A stretch of 13,411 nucleotides of DNA from Bacteroidales bacterium (GCA_030017935.1 JASEGF010000009.1:6665-20075), one strand, 5' to 3'; positions 5,531-13,411 are shown, numbered from the stretch's first letter. Program-made: numbers and translations. Notes: generated from the letters alone by a model not told the origin.

Positions 5531-8317
5531 TTATTTATTTAGCAATTGATCATACTCTTTTTTAAAGTTAGAAATATGAATTTTGTTAAAGAATGGTAAC
5601 CCAATCAATCTATAATTTAGATTTTCAGCTCTTATCACTTTATCAAATCCATATTTTTCAGTAATTTCTTCTAAAAACTGTTCTTTCCAACCTTCTTTCC
5701 CAGTTTTAAAAGTTCCATCATCACCAATATAATCATTTCCTTTTGGCTCAATAAATATTTGGTAATACAGCTCTGCTTTAAATCCATTGTTCAATTCTTT
5801 CATATCTTTTGTTTTCAAGAAGAGAATAAAATCAGGTTGGAAACCTCTCCCTTGTTCAAAGTCATATATCTTATAGACTTCTTCGTTTCTCAAAAGATAT
5901 ATTTCTTCGTATTTTTGTTCTAAATTCCCAATAGTATCTTTAATAAATTTGATAAGCTCTTTTTCTTCACTTGTGCCATAGAAAGAATCCAATACATACC
6001 ATTTTTCTGATTCTAGTTCTTTAGCAATTCTTTCTGAATCTGTATCTACTTCAATAGTTTTTATTTTTGGCTCTGAAAAGAATTTATTAAAATCTCCTGC
6101 AATAAATTCACTTCCAATTTTTGGAATAATTTTATTTTTTAATTCTTCAAAGATACTGTCTAAAAACTTCATCACCACATCTAACTTTTTGCTATTTTCA
6201 ATATCATAAAAACTTTTGCTTTTACTGACAACTTTAAGATCAAAATCACCTAAAAATTCATCTTTTATCAAATCATCAATACTTTTAATATCAAGTTCTT
6301 CTTTTAACTTTTCAAATTGAAATAATGAATTTTCTTGTTTTGCTTTTATGTTAATAGCTTTTAGGACAATATGTTTTTCAATCTCCTTAAATTTAATTGG
6401 AATAGTATAAAATCCTTTTTCTTGTAAATTCAATCTTGGTAAATCTTGTTGTTTTTCAAAAGCCATTTCTTGTTCGATTAATTCTAAACCTTTAATTTTA
6501 TACGGCTCAAAAAAGTCTTTTTTAATGTCTTCCAAAGTCTTCTTTTTTCTGTTAGGATTATCAATTTGGTTGTTGTACCATATCTTGGTTTCTTTGTAAA
6601 ATTTACTGTCTTGAAAGTTTTTTTTGAGCGCAAAAGTTTTAATAATTTTATCATCTCTGATATATCCATCTTTTCTGAGTTCATTTTTGAGATGAGAAAT
6701 ATATCTTGATTCTTCGTCATAAGTATAATAATACAATTCTTCCAATACTCTTAATTCATGATTTAATTTATCATCAAATTTTCTTTTATTTTTAATCTTG
6801 TCATTAAAAGCAAAAGGATAATATCTGACACCTCTTCCAATAAGTTGCTTTTCTTTAATTGTTGCTTCAGGAGTTTTTTTTGTGCTTCCGCCTGCATTTT
6901 GTCCTTGATAGAGTCTCACAATATCAAAAAGGTTTAGAACATCCCATCCTTCTGTCAATCTATCCACGGTAAAAATAGCCCTGATATGATTGTTTTTGTC
7001 TTCTAAGCTATTCAATAATTTATCTGTTTCTTCATCAGTTTTTTCGATTTTGGTTTTATTGGTTTTGGAGTTTGTGATAATTGTGTTTCTCTCTTGATAA
7101 TTTTGTTTGATCCAGTTTGCAATTTCACCAAAGTTAATATTTTCGTTTTTGATAAATTCCAAAAGTGTTTCTGTCCTTGATTTTCCCATTTCAAACAGTG
7201 TTGGCTGTTTTGCTTGATAAATTTTATCTCCAATATTTTTTATAAAATCAAAATCACTACTTGAAAGGTTATCTATCCAATTCAAAAACTCTTCATAATC
7301 TGCTTTTGATTCATCAATAGTTTTACTTCTAAAAAGAATTACAGGTTTAAAGTTTGGAATATTATATTTTAGTGCGATTTTGTGTCTGTACCATTGAAAT
7401 AAAAGTGCTTGCAATACTCTTTCTTTTTTGTTAAGTGTAGAAGAGATAAGATTGATTTCCTTAGTATATCCTGCTTGTAAAAACTCTTTGAGTCCAAATT
7501 TATAAATGATTTTGTCTTCATATTTTCTAGCAATACTTTCTGTTGCAGGTATAGTAGCGGTAAATTCTAAAAGCACATTTTTATTGTCTTCTTTCTTCCC
7601 ATTTTTATTCAAAATAAGCTCTATAACAGTATGTTCCCAACCCTTTTTTTCTATTTCTTCATCTCCTGTTCTATTAGTGATTTCTTTTGGAAAAAGCTCT
7701 AGTTCGTTTCCATTTTTTGATTTTGTATCTGTATTAAGATGATGAGCTTCATCGGCAAGCATAACAATATTTTTGCTATGTAGATCATCTAAAGTCGTCT
7801 GATTTTCTCTTTGTAGGTGAATATCATTATAAAGTTTTTGAATAGAAGTAAATTTGATTTCTATACCTTGAGGATTATCTGAAAAATTATCCACTTTTTT
7901 GATATAGACGGTTTTATCATCTATCACGATTTTTTCTTTGAAAAGATATTTTGTATGTGTGTTGTCTATAAAATTATTTTCTGTTTTATCTACAATGTTG
8001 TTTTGATTTACAAAGAAAAGAAAATGTCTGTATCCTTGTTTATAGTAATACAAAATGGAAGCGGCCATAAGAAGTGTTTTTCCTGTTCCTGTTGCCATGT
8101 TAAACATCAAGTGAGTAGGCTCGTTTGGGTTTTCTCTTTCTTTGATTGCTTGATAGGTAAGAAAATTTTCAAAAGCTTTCTTTTGCCATTCAAAAAAGCC
8201 ATACTTCAAATTGTTTGAAATATATTCTGGAATTTCAGGCTTCGTTATCCCATAGTCAAATGCTTTTTCCTTAACCTTCATTTCTGCTTGTGGTTTTATA
8301 TTGTAAATATCTGCCAT
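5531..8317 (-). CDS. res: Type III restriction enzyme Res subunit
   Basis: The ATP-dependent helicase/nuclease subunit of a type III restriction system (928 aa, in the normal 900-1000 range). It cuts foreign DNA after engaging unmethylated sites in complex with Mod. The superfamily 2 motifs run in order: motif I ATGTGKT (75-81), motif II ADEAH (188-192), motif III TAT (253-255), motif V TEGWDV (455-460) and motif VI QLIGRGVRY (491-499). The C-terminal PD-(D/E)xK nuclease is visible as QPDFILFL (Asp829) and FIEPKG (Glu857, Lys859). No frameshift or missing motif is seen, so the enzyme looks functional. The ATG lies 2 bases after the mod stop codon, so the two genes form one operon with coupled translation. 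Confidence 0.96.
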   Translation of the reverse strand: MADIYNIKPQAEMKVKEKAFDYGITKPEIPEYISNNLKYGFFEWQKKAFENFLTYQAIKERENPNEPTHLMFNMATGTGKTLLMAASILYYYKQGYRHFLFFVNQNNIVDKTENNFIDNTHTKYLFKEKIVIDDKTVYIKKVDNFSDNPQGIEIKFTSIQKLYNDIHLQRENQTTLDDLHSKNIVMLADEAHHLNTDTKSKNGNELELFPKEITNRTGDEEIEKKGWEHTVIELILNKNGKKEDNKNVLLEFTATIPATESIARKYEDKIIYKFGLKEFLQAGYTKEINLISSTLNKKERVLQALLFQWYRHKIALKYNIPNFKPVILFRSKTIDESKADYEEFLNWIDNLSSSDFDFIKNIGDKIYQAKQPTLFEMGKSRTETLLEFIKNENINFGEIANWIKQNYQERNTIITNSKTNKTKIEKTDEETDKLLNSLEDKNNHIRAIFTVDRLTEGWDVLNLFDIVRLYQGQNAGGSTKKTPEATIKEKQLIGRGVRYYPFAFNDKIKNKRKFDDKLNHELRVLEELYYYTYDEESRYISHLKNELRKDGYIRDDKIIKTFALKKNFQDSKFYKETKIWYNNQIDNPNRKKKTLEDIKKDFFEPYKIKGLELIEQEMAFEKQQDLPRLNLQEKGFYTIPIKFKEIEKHIVLKAINIKAKQENSLFQFEKLKEELDIKSIDDLIKDEFLGDFDLKVVSKSKSFYDIENSKKLDVVMKFLDSIFEELKNKIIPKIGSEFIAGDFNKFFSEPKIKTIEVDTDSERIAKELESEKWYVLDSFYGTSEEKELIKFIKDTIGNLEQKYEEIYLLRNEEVYKIYDFEQGRGFQPDFILFLKTKDMKELNNGFKAELYYQIFIEPKGNDYIGDDGTFKTGKEGWKEQFLEEITEKYGFDKVIRAENLNYRLIGLPFFNKIHISNFKKEYDQLLNK

Positions 8318-8319
8318 AA

Positions 8320-10335
8320 TTATTTCTCACTATTATAAAATTGATTTGTTAAATTTTGATCTTTCTCATTTATACCAAATTTCTTATCTGCCATTTCAGT
8401 TTTGTTCACATACATTTGATTGTTATCAAGCATAGCGACAAATATTTTCTTCTGTTCGTCCAGAGATAAATTCCTAAAATTCTCTTCTTGCAAAACTTTT
8501 CCTTTAAACTCTTTGATTTTGAGATTATAGTTGAGGAAATATCTCTCATACATTTCATCAAAAAATGCTTTTAACTCTTCTAAACTTTCACATTCCAAGA
8601 TTTTTTCTTTGGCGGTTTCGTTCCATTTGGCAAGTTCAAAGTAGATAAAAGAATCATCAATATTTTCTTGTGCTAAAACCTTTTGATTTCTTTCATTGCA
8701 AATTTCAATATGTTCATCTAATTGTTCAACCAAAATAAACTTTCTATTTCCGCCATCTTCTTTATTTAATGCAAGTGTTGCATGCCCTGTCGTTCCACTT
8801 CCTGCAAAGAAATCCATAATTATATCATTTTTAGAGGTTGTTAATTTAATAAGATCATAAACAATAAATAAGGATTTTGGAAAACTAACACTTTTTCTGC
8901 CAATAATTTTTTCTAATAATTTCGTCCCATAATGAGTAGAATTATATCTTTTATCATTCCAAAATGTTTTTATAATCTGCCATTCTCTAAACTTTCTGTA
9001 AATAATTATTTTCCCACTCTCTTCTTTTTTTATTACAATTTCATTATTTTGAAAATCTTCCATAAAAGTTTCTTTTGAAGTTTTCCAAGACATTTCTCTC
9101 CCCGTATTTGAAATAGGCAATAATTCAATAAAATTTTCTTTTTTTTCTAAAGATATTTCTTTTAAATTTTGACTTATATAAATTGGATACCAAAAATTTG
9201 GTTTTTTTTCTCTCAAATTATCTATATGATCTCTTATAAAATTTATTAATCTATAATTTCCCTTTTCATCTTTTAAGTCAAATCTTTCTTTAATTTCATC
9301 AGACAAAGCTACACTATTAAAATTAGCAATAAATTTATTTTTTGCATAAACTAACATAAATTCATTTGATGAAGAAAAAAATTTTTCTTGATTTCTCCCT
9401 CCTGGTTTATGAACAACTGTAATAATTCCTAATCTATTTTCTCTCCCAAAAATTTCATCTGCCAAAACTCCTAAATAAAGTAATTCACAATGGTCAATCG
9501 CAATAGCAATAAATCCATCATCTCTTAGTAGTTGCTTACCAGCTTCCAACCTATTTTTCATAAATGTCAGCCAAGTAGAATGATTGAAAGTGTTGTTATA
9601 AGTAAAAATATTCGCATCTCCTCCCGTATTATACGGTGGATCAATATATATCAGCTTTATTTTGCCTGCAAATTGCTTTTTGAGAGAGTGCAAAGCAAGT
9701 AAATTATTCCCTTTGATAATTAGATTTTCACGGATTGTTCCGTCTTCATCTCTTTTGATTTCTCCTACTTCTTGCTCTCCATCTTTGGTGAATCTTTTCC
9801 AATTTGTCAGTGCTTTGTGGTCAAAAAGTCTATCTATTTCATCATGAGCGAGCACAGAATTGAAAAATATCTCTTTTCTTTTTGCTTGTTTTTCTTCATA
9901 GCTTTTGGTTTTTTCAGAATATTCAAAATAAGTATCAAGTCCTTCTTCTGTGCTTTGTCCACCTTCTAATACACAATCTTTATACGGCCAATTTAAAACC
10001 ACATCATTAGTATCTTTGAGAAATCTTTTACCATCTGTCAGTCCAATTCTATTTTTATATTGAGTATAAGAGTTGTCTACTTTATTTTCTTCTATAAAAA
10101 AACGAAAATCATTTGTTTTAAACACATAAACATCTTTAATTTTCACAAAAAACTTATCTCTCAATTCTTTTTCCTGGAGTAATAACTCAATCAATTTTTC
10201 ATCAATATTTTCTACTAAATCTAAAAGTAGTGTTTGATTTAGGTCTGTTTTATCTTCGTTCCAAAGTCTCTCGTCCGCCTTTAAAACGTCAATTATAATT
10301 TGTTTTAGTTTTATATTATTCATATTTACCTTCAT
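8320..10335 (-). CDS. mod: Type III adenine DNA methyltransferase Mod
   Basis: The modification and target-recognition subunit of the type III system. It methylates N6 of adenine on one strand of an asymmetric site, using S-adenosylmethionine. The catalytic motif IV DPPYN is at 232-236, and the SAM-binding motif I FFAGSGTTG is at 509-517, the beta-class order. The target recognition region (about 300-500) lies between them and sets the site, which cannot be read from sequence. The N-terminal 200 residues and the C-terminal 100 are helical and probably contact Res. The length of 671 aa is normal and all motifs are intact. The ATG at 10335 is used here. The ATG at 10323 (MNNIKLKQ) is a real alternative because AAGG lies just upstream of it. 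No homopolymer or tandem repeat suggests phase variation. Confidence 0.96.
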   Translation of the reverse strand: MKVNMNNIKLKQIIIDVLKADERLWNEDKTDLNQTLLLDLVENIDEKLIELLLQEKELRDKFFVKIKDVYVFKTNDFRFFIEENKVDNSYTQYKNRIGLTDGKRFLKDTNDVVLNWPYKDCVLEGGQSTEEGLDTYFEYSEKTKSYEEKQAKRKEIFFNSVLAHDEIDRLFDHKALTNWKRFTKDGEQEVGEIKRDEDGTIRENLIIKGNNLLALHSLKKQFAGKIKLIYIDPPYNTGGDANIFTYNNTFNHSTWLTFMKNRLEAGKQLLRDDGFIAIAIDHCELLYLGVLADEIFGRENRLGIITVVHKPGGRNQEKFFSSSNEFMLVYAKNKFIANFNSVALSDEIKERFDLKDEKGNYRLINFIRDHIDNLREKKPNFWYPIYISQNLKEISLEKKENFIELLPISNTGREMSWKTSKETFMEDFQNNEIVIKKEESGKIIIYRKFREWQIIKTFWNDKRYNSTHYGTKLLEKIIGRKSVSFPKSLFIVYDLIKLTTSKNDIIMDFFAGSGTTGHATLALNKEDGGNRKFILVEQLDEHIEICNERNQKVLAQENIDDSFIYFELAKWNETAKEKILECESLEELKAFFDEMYERYFLNYNLKIKEFKGKVLQEENFRNLSLDEQKKIFVAMLDNNQMYVNKTEMADKKFGINEKDQNLTNQFYNSEK

Positions 10336-10393
10336 TTATAAATTAAAATTTGTAATCATAACCCCTAATGTCAATAATGGACACGAAATATTT

Positions 10394-10690
10394 TCATGAT
10401 ACACATCTCATTTCATAATATTGCTTTATATAGTTAGCAGGGTATAGATAACCAAGTGTGTTGTCTTCGTGGATTTTATTTAACTCAAAAATTAAAGATC
10501 GTTTTTCGTTTGCTCTTTTGCTTTCTATTTTTGAAGTGTCAAAATAAAACTTAAAAACACCCCGTCCGCCTTTGCTCTCAATCCTAGCTCCAATAAAAAC
10601 ATCCTGCAGCGCCTTATAAAATTTTTGTTCTTTGGTCATATTATTACCACAGTATTTTTTTATTATAAATTTTTTTGTTTTTATGTCCAT
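10394..10690 (-). CDS. Small unknown protein upstream of mod
   Basis: A 98-aa basic protein that I do not recognise as a named family. The start at 10690 (MDIKTKKF) is chosen because AGAGG lies 5 bases before it and a -7 promoter box is just upstream. Longer (from 10708) and shorter (10639, MTKEQKFY) starts are possible. The central part contains EQKFYKALQDVFIGARIES, followed by a Gly-rich turn (KGGRGVF) and a Lys/Arg-rich stretch. There is no membrane segment or known catalytic motif. It is followed by mod after 58 bases on the same strand and is likely the first gene of the restriction operon. It might be an accessory or regulatory protein, or the N-terminal remnant of a longer gene. Confidence 0.6.
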   Translation of the reverse strand: MDIKTKKFIIKKYCGNNMTKEQKFYKALQDVFIGARIESKGGRGVFKFYFDTSKIESKRANEKRSLIFELNKIHEDNTLGYLYPANYIKQYYEMRCVS

Positions 10691-10705
10691 AAAAACCTCT
10701 ATCTG

Positions 10706-10713
10706 CAAAAATA
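10706..10713 (-). promoter_or_regulatory. Candidate promoter of the island operon
   Basis: On the minus strand this reads TATTTTTG, an exact TAnnTTTG match. A start about 7 bases on leaves an approximately 9-base leader that includes GAGG before the ATG at 10690. No -33 TTG is visible. It would drive the small gene, mod and res. Confidence 0.4.
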
Positions 10714-10901
10714 AGAAAAATTTTTTGATAAATTTTTATTAAATGAAAGTTGCGTAGCAATTTCAGGTTTTATAACGTTTCGAGTGTGTAAGGATAAAAA
10801 ACTAATTAAAATAGGCATTTAGATAATTATTATTGGATTGTTCACAGTAATAACTATATTTCTTATTAGTATAATTGATTTTTAATAAATTTCTACTTAA
10901 C

Positions 10902-10936
10902 ATACTTTTCTTTATCTACTAAAAAAAGAAAAGTAT
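10902..10936. repeat. Perfect 12-bp inverted repeat (REP-like)
   Basis: ATACTTTTCTTT (10902-10913) is the exact reverse complement of AAAGAAAAGTAT (10925-10936), around an 11-base loop. Neither side is followed by a T run, so it is not a standard terminator. It lies between the queG stop and the island operon. Short palindromes of this CTTTTCTTT type are frequent between genes in Bacteroidota, from general knowledge. It may still stabilise the queG mRNA 3' end. Confidence 0.6.
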
Positions 10937-11020
10937 CCGCTCATGAAATGCGGTATTGCTAGAGCTTACTTTTTATTGTATAGGTTTTCATTATTATATA
11001 AACGACTATATCAAAATTTT

Positions 11021-11920
11021 TTAATAAATTTTTCTTTTTATAACTGATTTTTGTAATAAATTTTTTGGGTAATCGCTTATACCGATTGCCCAATTTTTTA
11101 ATAGACTTTTTTCTTCTTCACTAAAAATAAAATCATCTATCATAGTCCGTGGAATATTGGAATTATAGGGGCAAACATTCTGGCATATATCACATCCATA
11201 AATATAGTTTGTATTTTTATTAGATAGGTCTGAATAGTCATTTTGTTTCTTTTCTATAGTTAAATATGAAATACATTTACAAGCATTTAATTTTTTATTG
11301 TCTAGAAGGGCTTGAGTAGGACAGGCTTCTATGCATTTTTTGCAATTAGTACATTTATCTGATTGAGGTTGTGTGATATTTTCTACTGGAGGCTGCAAAG
11401 AAGTAAAAATATTAGATATAAATACATAGCTGCCATACTGTTCATTTATCAATAGCGTGTTCTCACCAATAAATCCTAATCCTGCTCTCCAAGCCCAATA
11501 TTTATCAATCACTGGTGCAGAATCCACATATACACGTGGATGAAATTCTGGATCAAGTTTTTTTAAAAAGTCAACAACAGGATTACCAATTTTTTTAGCA
11601 ACATAATGATAATCGTTTTTGGTAACATAAATACTAATTTTTTCTGTCCATTGCTTAGGTAAATTTTGATAATAAGGCAAAATAAATGTAATTACACTCT
11701 GAGTGCCTGGTTGTAATATTTGAGGAGAGAATCGTTTATCTAAATTCCTCTCTAGATACTTCATATCTCCATGATAATTATTTTTTAAATATTCTAAAAA
11801 ATTTATTTTTACAAAATCATCTACTTCATTAGCATCACTTATACCTACATTATAAATGTTTTGATCTCTAAATAATCGCTGTATCTCTTCCCATTCTATT
11901 TTTGAAAGTGGTCTAGTCAT
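11021..11920 (-). CDS. queG: Epoxyqueuosine reductase
   Basis: The cobalamin- and iron-sulfur-dependent enzyme of the last queuosine step, which reduces epoxyqueuosine to queuosine in the tRNA wobble position. It is a cytoplasmic protein of 299 aa, close to the short form lacking C-terminal HEAT repeats. The N-terminal cobalamin-binding region ends with YVDSAP, where Asp133 matches the family's proposed catalytic acid, and GFIGENTLLI (149-158). Two 4Fe-4S clusters are indicated by CTNCKKCIEAC (Cys190, 193, 196, 200), the CKCISYLTIE block (Cys216) and CDICQNVCPYN (Cys243, 246, 250). It starts 10 bases after purN and ends the operon. Nothing is missing. Confidence 0.95.
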   Translation of the reverse strand: MTRPLSKIEWEEIQRLFRDQNIYNVGISDANEVDDFVKINFLEYLKNNYHGDMKYLERNLDKRFSPQILQPGTQSVITFILPYYQNLPKQWTEKISIYVTKNDYHYVAKKIGNPVVDFLKKLDPEFHPRVYVDSAPVIDKYWAWRAGLGFIGENTLLINEQYGSYVFISNIFTSLQPPVENITQPQSDKCTNCKKCIEACPTQALLDNKKLNACKCISYLTIEKKQNDYSDLSNKNTNYIYGCDICQNVCPYNSNIPRTMIDDFIFSEEEKSLLKNWAIGISDYPKNLLQKSVIKRKIY

Positions 11921-11930
11921 TATTTTTAAA

Positions 11931-12509
11931 CTATTTAGCTAAAGATTTAATGTATTCTTCTATTATTTTTGGATAGAATTCATACTCTAATTTATGAATT
12001 TTTTCTGCTAAACTGTCTGGATTATCTGTATTTTCTACATTTATTTTATGTTGAAAAATGATTTCTCCATCATCATAATTTTGGTTTACAATATGAATTG
12101 TAATGCCTGAATATTTCTCATTATTAGCTATCACTGCTTCATGTACTTTAGCTCCATACATCCCTTTTCCACCATATTTAGGTAATAAAGCTGGGTGAAT
12201 ATTCAAAATTTTATTTGGATATTTTTCAATTAAACTCTCTGGTACTGTCCTTAAATAACCTGATAAAATTATCATATCTATACAAAAAGCATTACAAATA
12301 TTTATTAAAAATGTACCATTATTAGCTAAAGAATTATCAATAATTACAATAGGAACATTATATTGTCTAAAACGATCGATAACTTTTGCATTTTTATTAT
12401 TTGTCAATAGTAGATTAATTTTAATAGATGGATTAGCTGAAAAATAACGATATATATTCTCGGCATTACTGCCATTACCAGATGCGAAAATTGCTAAATT
12501 TGTAAGCAT
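11931..12509 (-). CDS. purN: Phosphoribosylglycinamide formyltransferase
   Basis: Transfers a formyl group from 10-formyltetrahydrofolate to glycinamide ribonucleotide, the third step of de novo purine synthesis. It is 192 aa, slightly short of the usual 200-212. The phosphate-binding N-terminus is AIFASGNGSNAENI (6-19). The catalytic trio is Asn103 and His105 in LNIHPALLPKY and Asp147 in YDDGEI. GAKVHEAVI and SGITIHIVN are further family blocks. Transcription runs from the PEBP gene (28-base gap) through purN to queG (10-base gap). Presence of purN implies that the organism makes purines de novo, arguing against a strongly reduced endosymbiont. Confidence 0.95.
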   Translation of the reverse strand: MLTNLAIFASGNGSNAENIYRYFSANPSIKINLLLTNNKNAKVIDRFRQYNVPIVIIDNSLANNGTFLINICNAFCIDMIILSGYLRTVPESLIEKYPNKILNIHPALLPKYGGKGMYGAKVHEAVIANNEKYSGITIHIVNQNYDDGEIIFQHKINVENTDNPDSLAEKIHKLEYEFYPKIIEEYIKSLAK

Positions 12510-12537
12510 TAAATGAATTGTATAAAATTAAAAAACA

Positions 12538-13077
12538 TTAAGTTCTTGCGTATTTTCCCATTATTTGTCCTTGAGCTAAGATATGACCATTCATAGCCTT
12601 TAAAATATCTTCTTTTTTAAGGCCAGGTTCTAAATTTAATAGAGTATCTAAAGCGTAAAGTTTAAAATAATATCGATGAGTACCACTAGGTGGACAGGGA
12701 CCACCATAACCAATTTTTTTAAAGTCTGCAATCCCTTGTTTAGTTCCATTAGGTAGGACCTTATCTTTAGGTAAATTTTCAGGTAATTCATGAATATCAG
12801 CGGGTATATCATACAGTACCCAGTGAGTGAAAGTGCCCATAGGAGCATCAGGATCTTCACAAATCAAAACAAATGACTTAGTACCATTAGGTGCGTTATC
12901 CCAAGATAATTGCGGTGATATATTGGCTCCGTCACAAGTATATTTGGCAGGAATCATACCACCATCACTAAAAGAATTACTTTTTACAATAATATTTGTT
13001 GACATATCTGTTTTGTTTTTACACTGATTAGAAGTAAAAAATGTTAATGCTATTAACAATAGCAAATGAAATTTCAT
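12538..13077 (-). CDS. Exported PEBP (YbhB/YbcL) family protein
   Basis: A phosphatidylethanolamine-binding/Raf-kinase-inhibitor-like protein of 179 aa. The family binds anionic phospholipid-like ligands; its bacterial role is unclear. The core has SDGGMIPAKYTCDG, SPQLSW, the ligand-site EDPDAPMG (about 73-80), THWVLYDIP and GGPCPPSGTHRYYFKLYALD. All are family signatures and the domain is complete. The first 20 residues (MKFHLLLLIALTFFTSNQC) are a signal peptide. Cys19 could be a lipid anchor, although TSNQC is a poor lipobox, so the protein is periplasmic or membrane-attached. It is the first gene of the operon with purN and queG. Confidence 0.92.
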   Translation of the reverse strand: MKFHLLLLIALTFFTSNQCKNKTDMSTNIIVKSNSFSDGGMIPAKYTCDGANISPQLSWDNAPNGTKSFVLICEDPDAPMGTFTHWVLYDIPADIHELPENLPKDKVLPNGTKQGIADFKKIGYGGPCPPSGTHRYYFKLYALDTLLNLEPGLKKEDILKAMNGHILAQGQIMGKYART

Positions 13078-13093
13078 TATTTATAATTTCATA

Positions 13094-13101
13094 CAAATTT
13101 A
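13094..13101 (-). promoter_or_regulatory. Candidate -7 box before PEBP gene
   Basis: On the minus strand this reads TAAATTTG, matching TAnnTTTG, and lies 16 bases before the ATG at 13077. No -33 TTG is found at the usual distance. Weak evidence in DNA of this composition. Confidence 0.3.
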
Positions 13102-13203
13102 TAAAATTTTTAGAAATTGTAAATAGAGTTTTCAAGGCAAGATTAGGTAGGTGCAATAAGATAAATGTTATAAAACATAGAGGAGTGTGGTAAAATTATA
13201 TTT

Positions 13204-13237
13204 GGGTGGGTTGGGGATATTAAGAGTGTGAGAAGGG
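13204..13237 (+). other. G-tract cluster in PEBP leader region
   Basis: GGG (13204-13206), GGG (13208-13210), GGGG (13213-13216) and GGG (13235-13237) lie on the plus strand in otherwise AT-rich non-coding DNA. The first three are close enough for a G-quadruplex, but the last loop is 18 bases long. It sits between the edge gene and the PEBP gene, on the strand that is the template for PEBP transcription. Nothing else is seen in 13102-13280. Confidence 0.35.
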
Positions 13238-13280
13238 TATTGTAATTAACAATTTTAATTGTTTAAAATTAAGTATTGTA

Positions 13281-13411
13281 TCAATATTTTAACTTCATCA
13301 ATTTCCAATACCGCTCCCATGCCCATCTATCGTGCGATGACAAGTTCAAAAGTCGCCCAATATCTGATTCTACCTTATCTTTCAAGTACTTATTCATCAC
13401 TACAAACCACA
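13281..13411 (-). CDS. C-terminus of unidentified protein (cut by window)
   Basis: The last 42 codons of a minus-strand gene whose start lies beyond the window. The TGA stop is at 13281-13283. The frame is open to the edge and the DNA is more GC-rich than the intergenic region next to it. It ends with a Trp/Arg-rich helix (DRWAWERYWKLMKLKY), preceded by KDKVESDIGRLLNL. I do not recognise the family. It could also start within the window at the ATG at 13397 as a 38-aa peptide, but the open upstream frame favours a longer protein. Confidence 0.6.
   Translation of the reverse strand, partial: WFVVMNKYLKDKVESDIGRLLNLSSHDRWAWERYWKLMKLKY

Larger units (their letters stand above)
10691..11020. other. 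Gene-free right edge of island
   Basis: A 330-base stretch without a plausible gene. Apart from the candidate promoter at 10706-10713 it holds the hairpin AAGTTGC/GCAATTT (10747-10753/10757-10763, one G-T wobble) followed by TTATAACGTTTCG. It also holds a perfect 12-base inverted repeat at 10902-10936 and a small CCGC/GCGG hairpin (10937-10953). No tRNA, integrase or long direct repeat is present. Confidence 0.6.

Noticed and set aside
8320..10335. Possible phase variation of mod
   Set aside because: Type III mod genes are often phase variable, but no tandem repeat or long homopolymer able to shift the frame was seen, and the frame is intact.
2498..11020. Island integrated at a tRNA gene, or carrying a CRISPR array or integrase
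   Set aside because: No tRNA-like cloverleaf, regularly spaced repeats, transposase or integrase frame was found at either edge or inside.

Overview
The window reads as a low-GC chromosome fragment of a Bacteroidota bacterium; the genus is not determinable from sequence alone. The phylum call rests on three things. There is a secreted DUF4468 protein, a family seen mostly in Bacteroidota. Start codons mostly lack strong Shine-Dalgarno sequences. Matches to the Bacteroidota -7 promoter motif TAnnTTTG lie just upstream of several transcription units, including the RNase P RNA gene. All coding regions use the standard genetic code.

Left part (1-2497), housekeeping: the RNase P RNA gene rnpB (+) with its own promoter and terminator converges on a two-gene minus-strand unit, an S51 dipeptidase (pepE) followed by a secreted DUF4468 protein. 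A short divergent promoter region separates pepE from a six-helix HdeD/DUF308 membrane protein (+).

Middle part (about 2498-10960), a defense island: all genes are on the minus strand. In order of transcription they are a small unknown gene (98 aa), the type III methyltransferase mod, the type III restriction subunit res, a 47-codon gene whose 3' end carries a hairpin-rich repeat, an XRE/ImmA-like metallopeptidase, a DUF4411 PIN-like protein overlapping it by 4 bases, and a protein with a C-terminal HEPN-type RNLCDH motif. So a restriction-modification system is linked to two candidate ribonuclease toxins and a candidate regulator-protease. A 47-49 base direct repeat, holding the end of a PIN-like frame, a ribosome binding site and a start codon, precedes both the ImmA-like gene and the HEPN gene. 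This suggests module duplication or exchange, or a shared operator. The island edges hold no tRNA or integrase. The left edge is an unusually GC-rich, hairpin-forming non-coding block (2521-2720). The right edge (10745-10953) has several hairpins.

Right part (11021-13411), housekeeping: a minus-strand operon encodes a PEBP-family exported protein, PurN (purine synthesis) and QueG (queuosine tRNA modification). Upstream is a G-rich leader and then the 3' end of an unidentified gene cut by the window edge.

The most interesting part is the ImmA-like/PIN/HEPN cluster downstream of the type III restriction system, together with the repeat that links its genes. Its function is inferred from domain content only.
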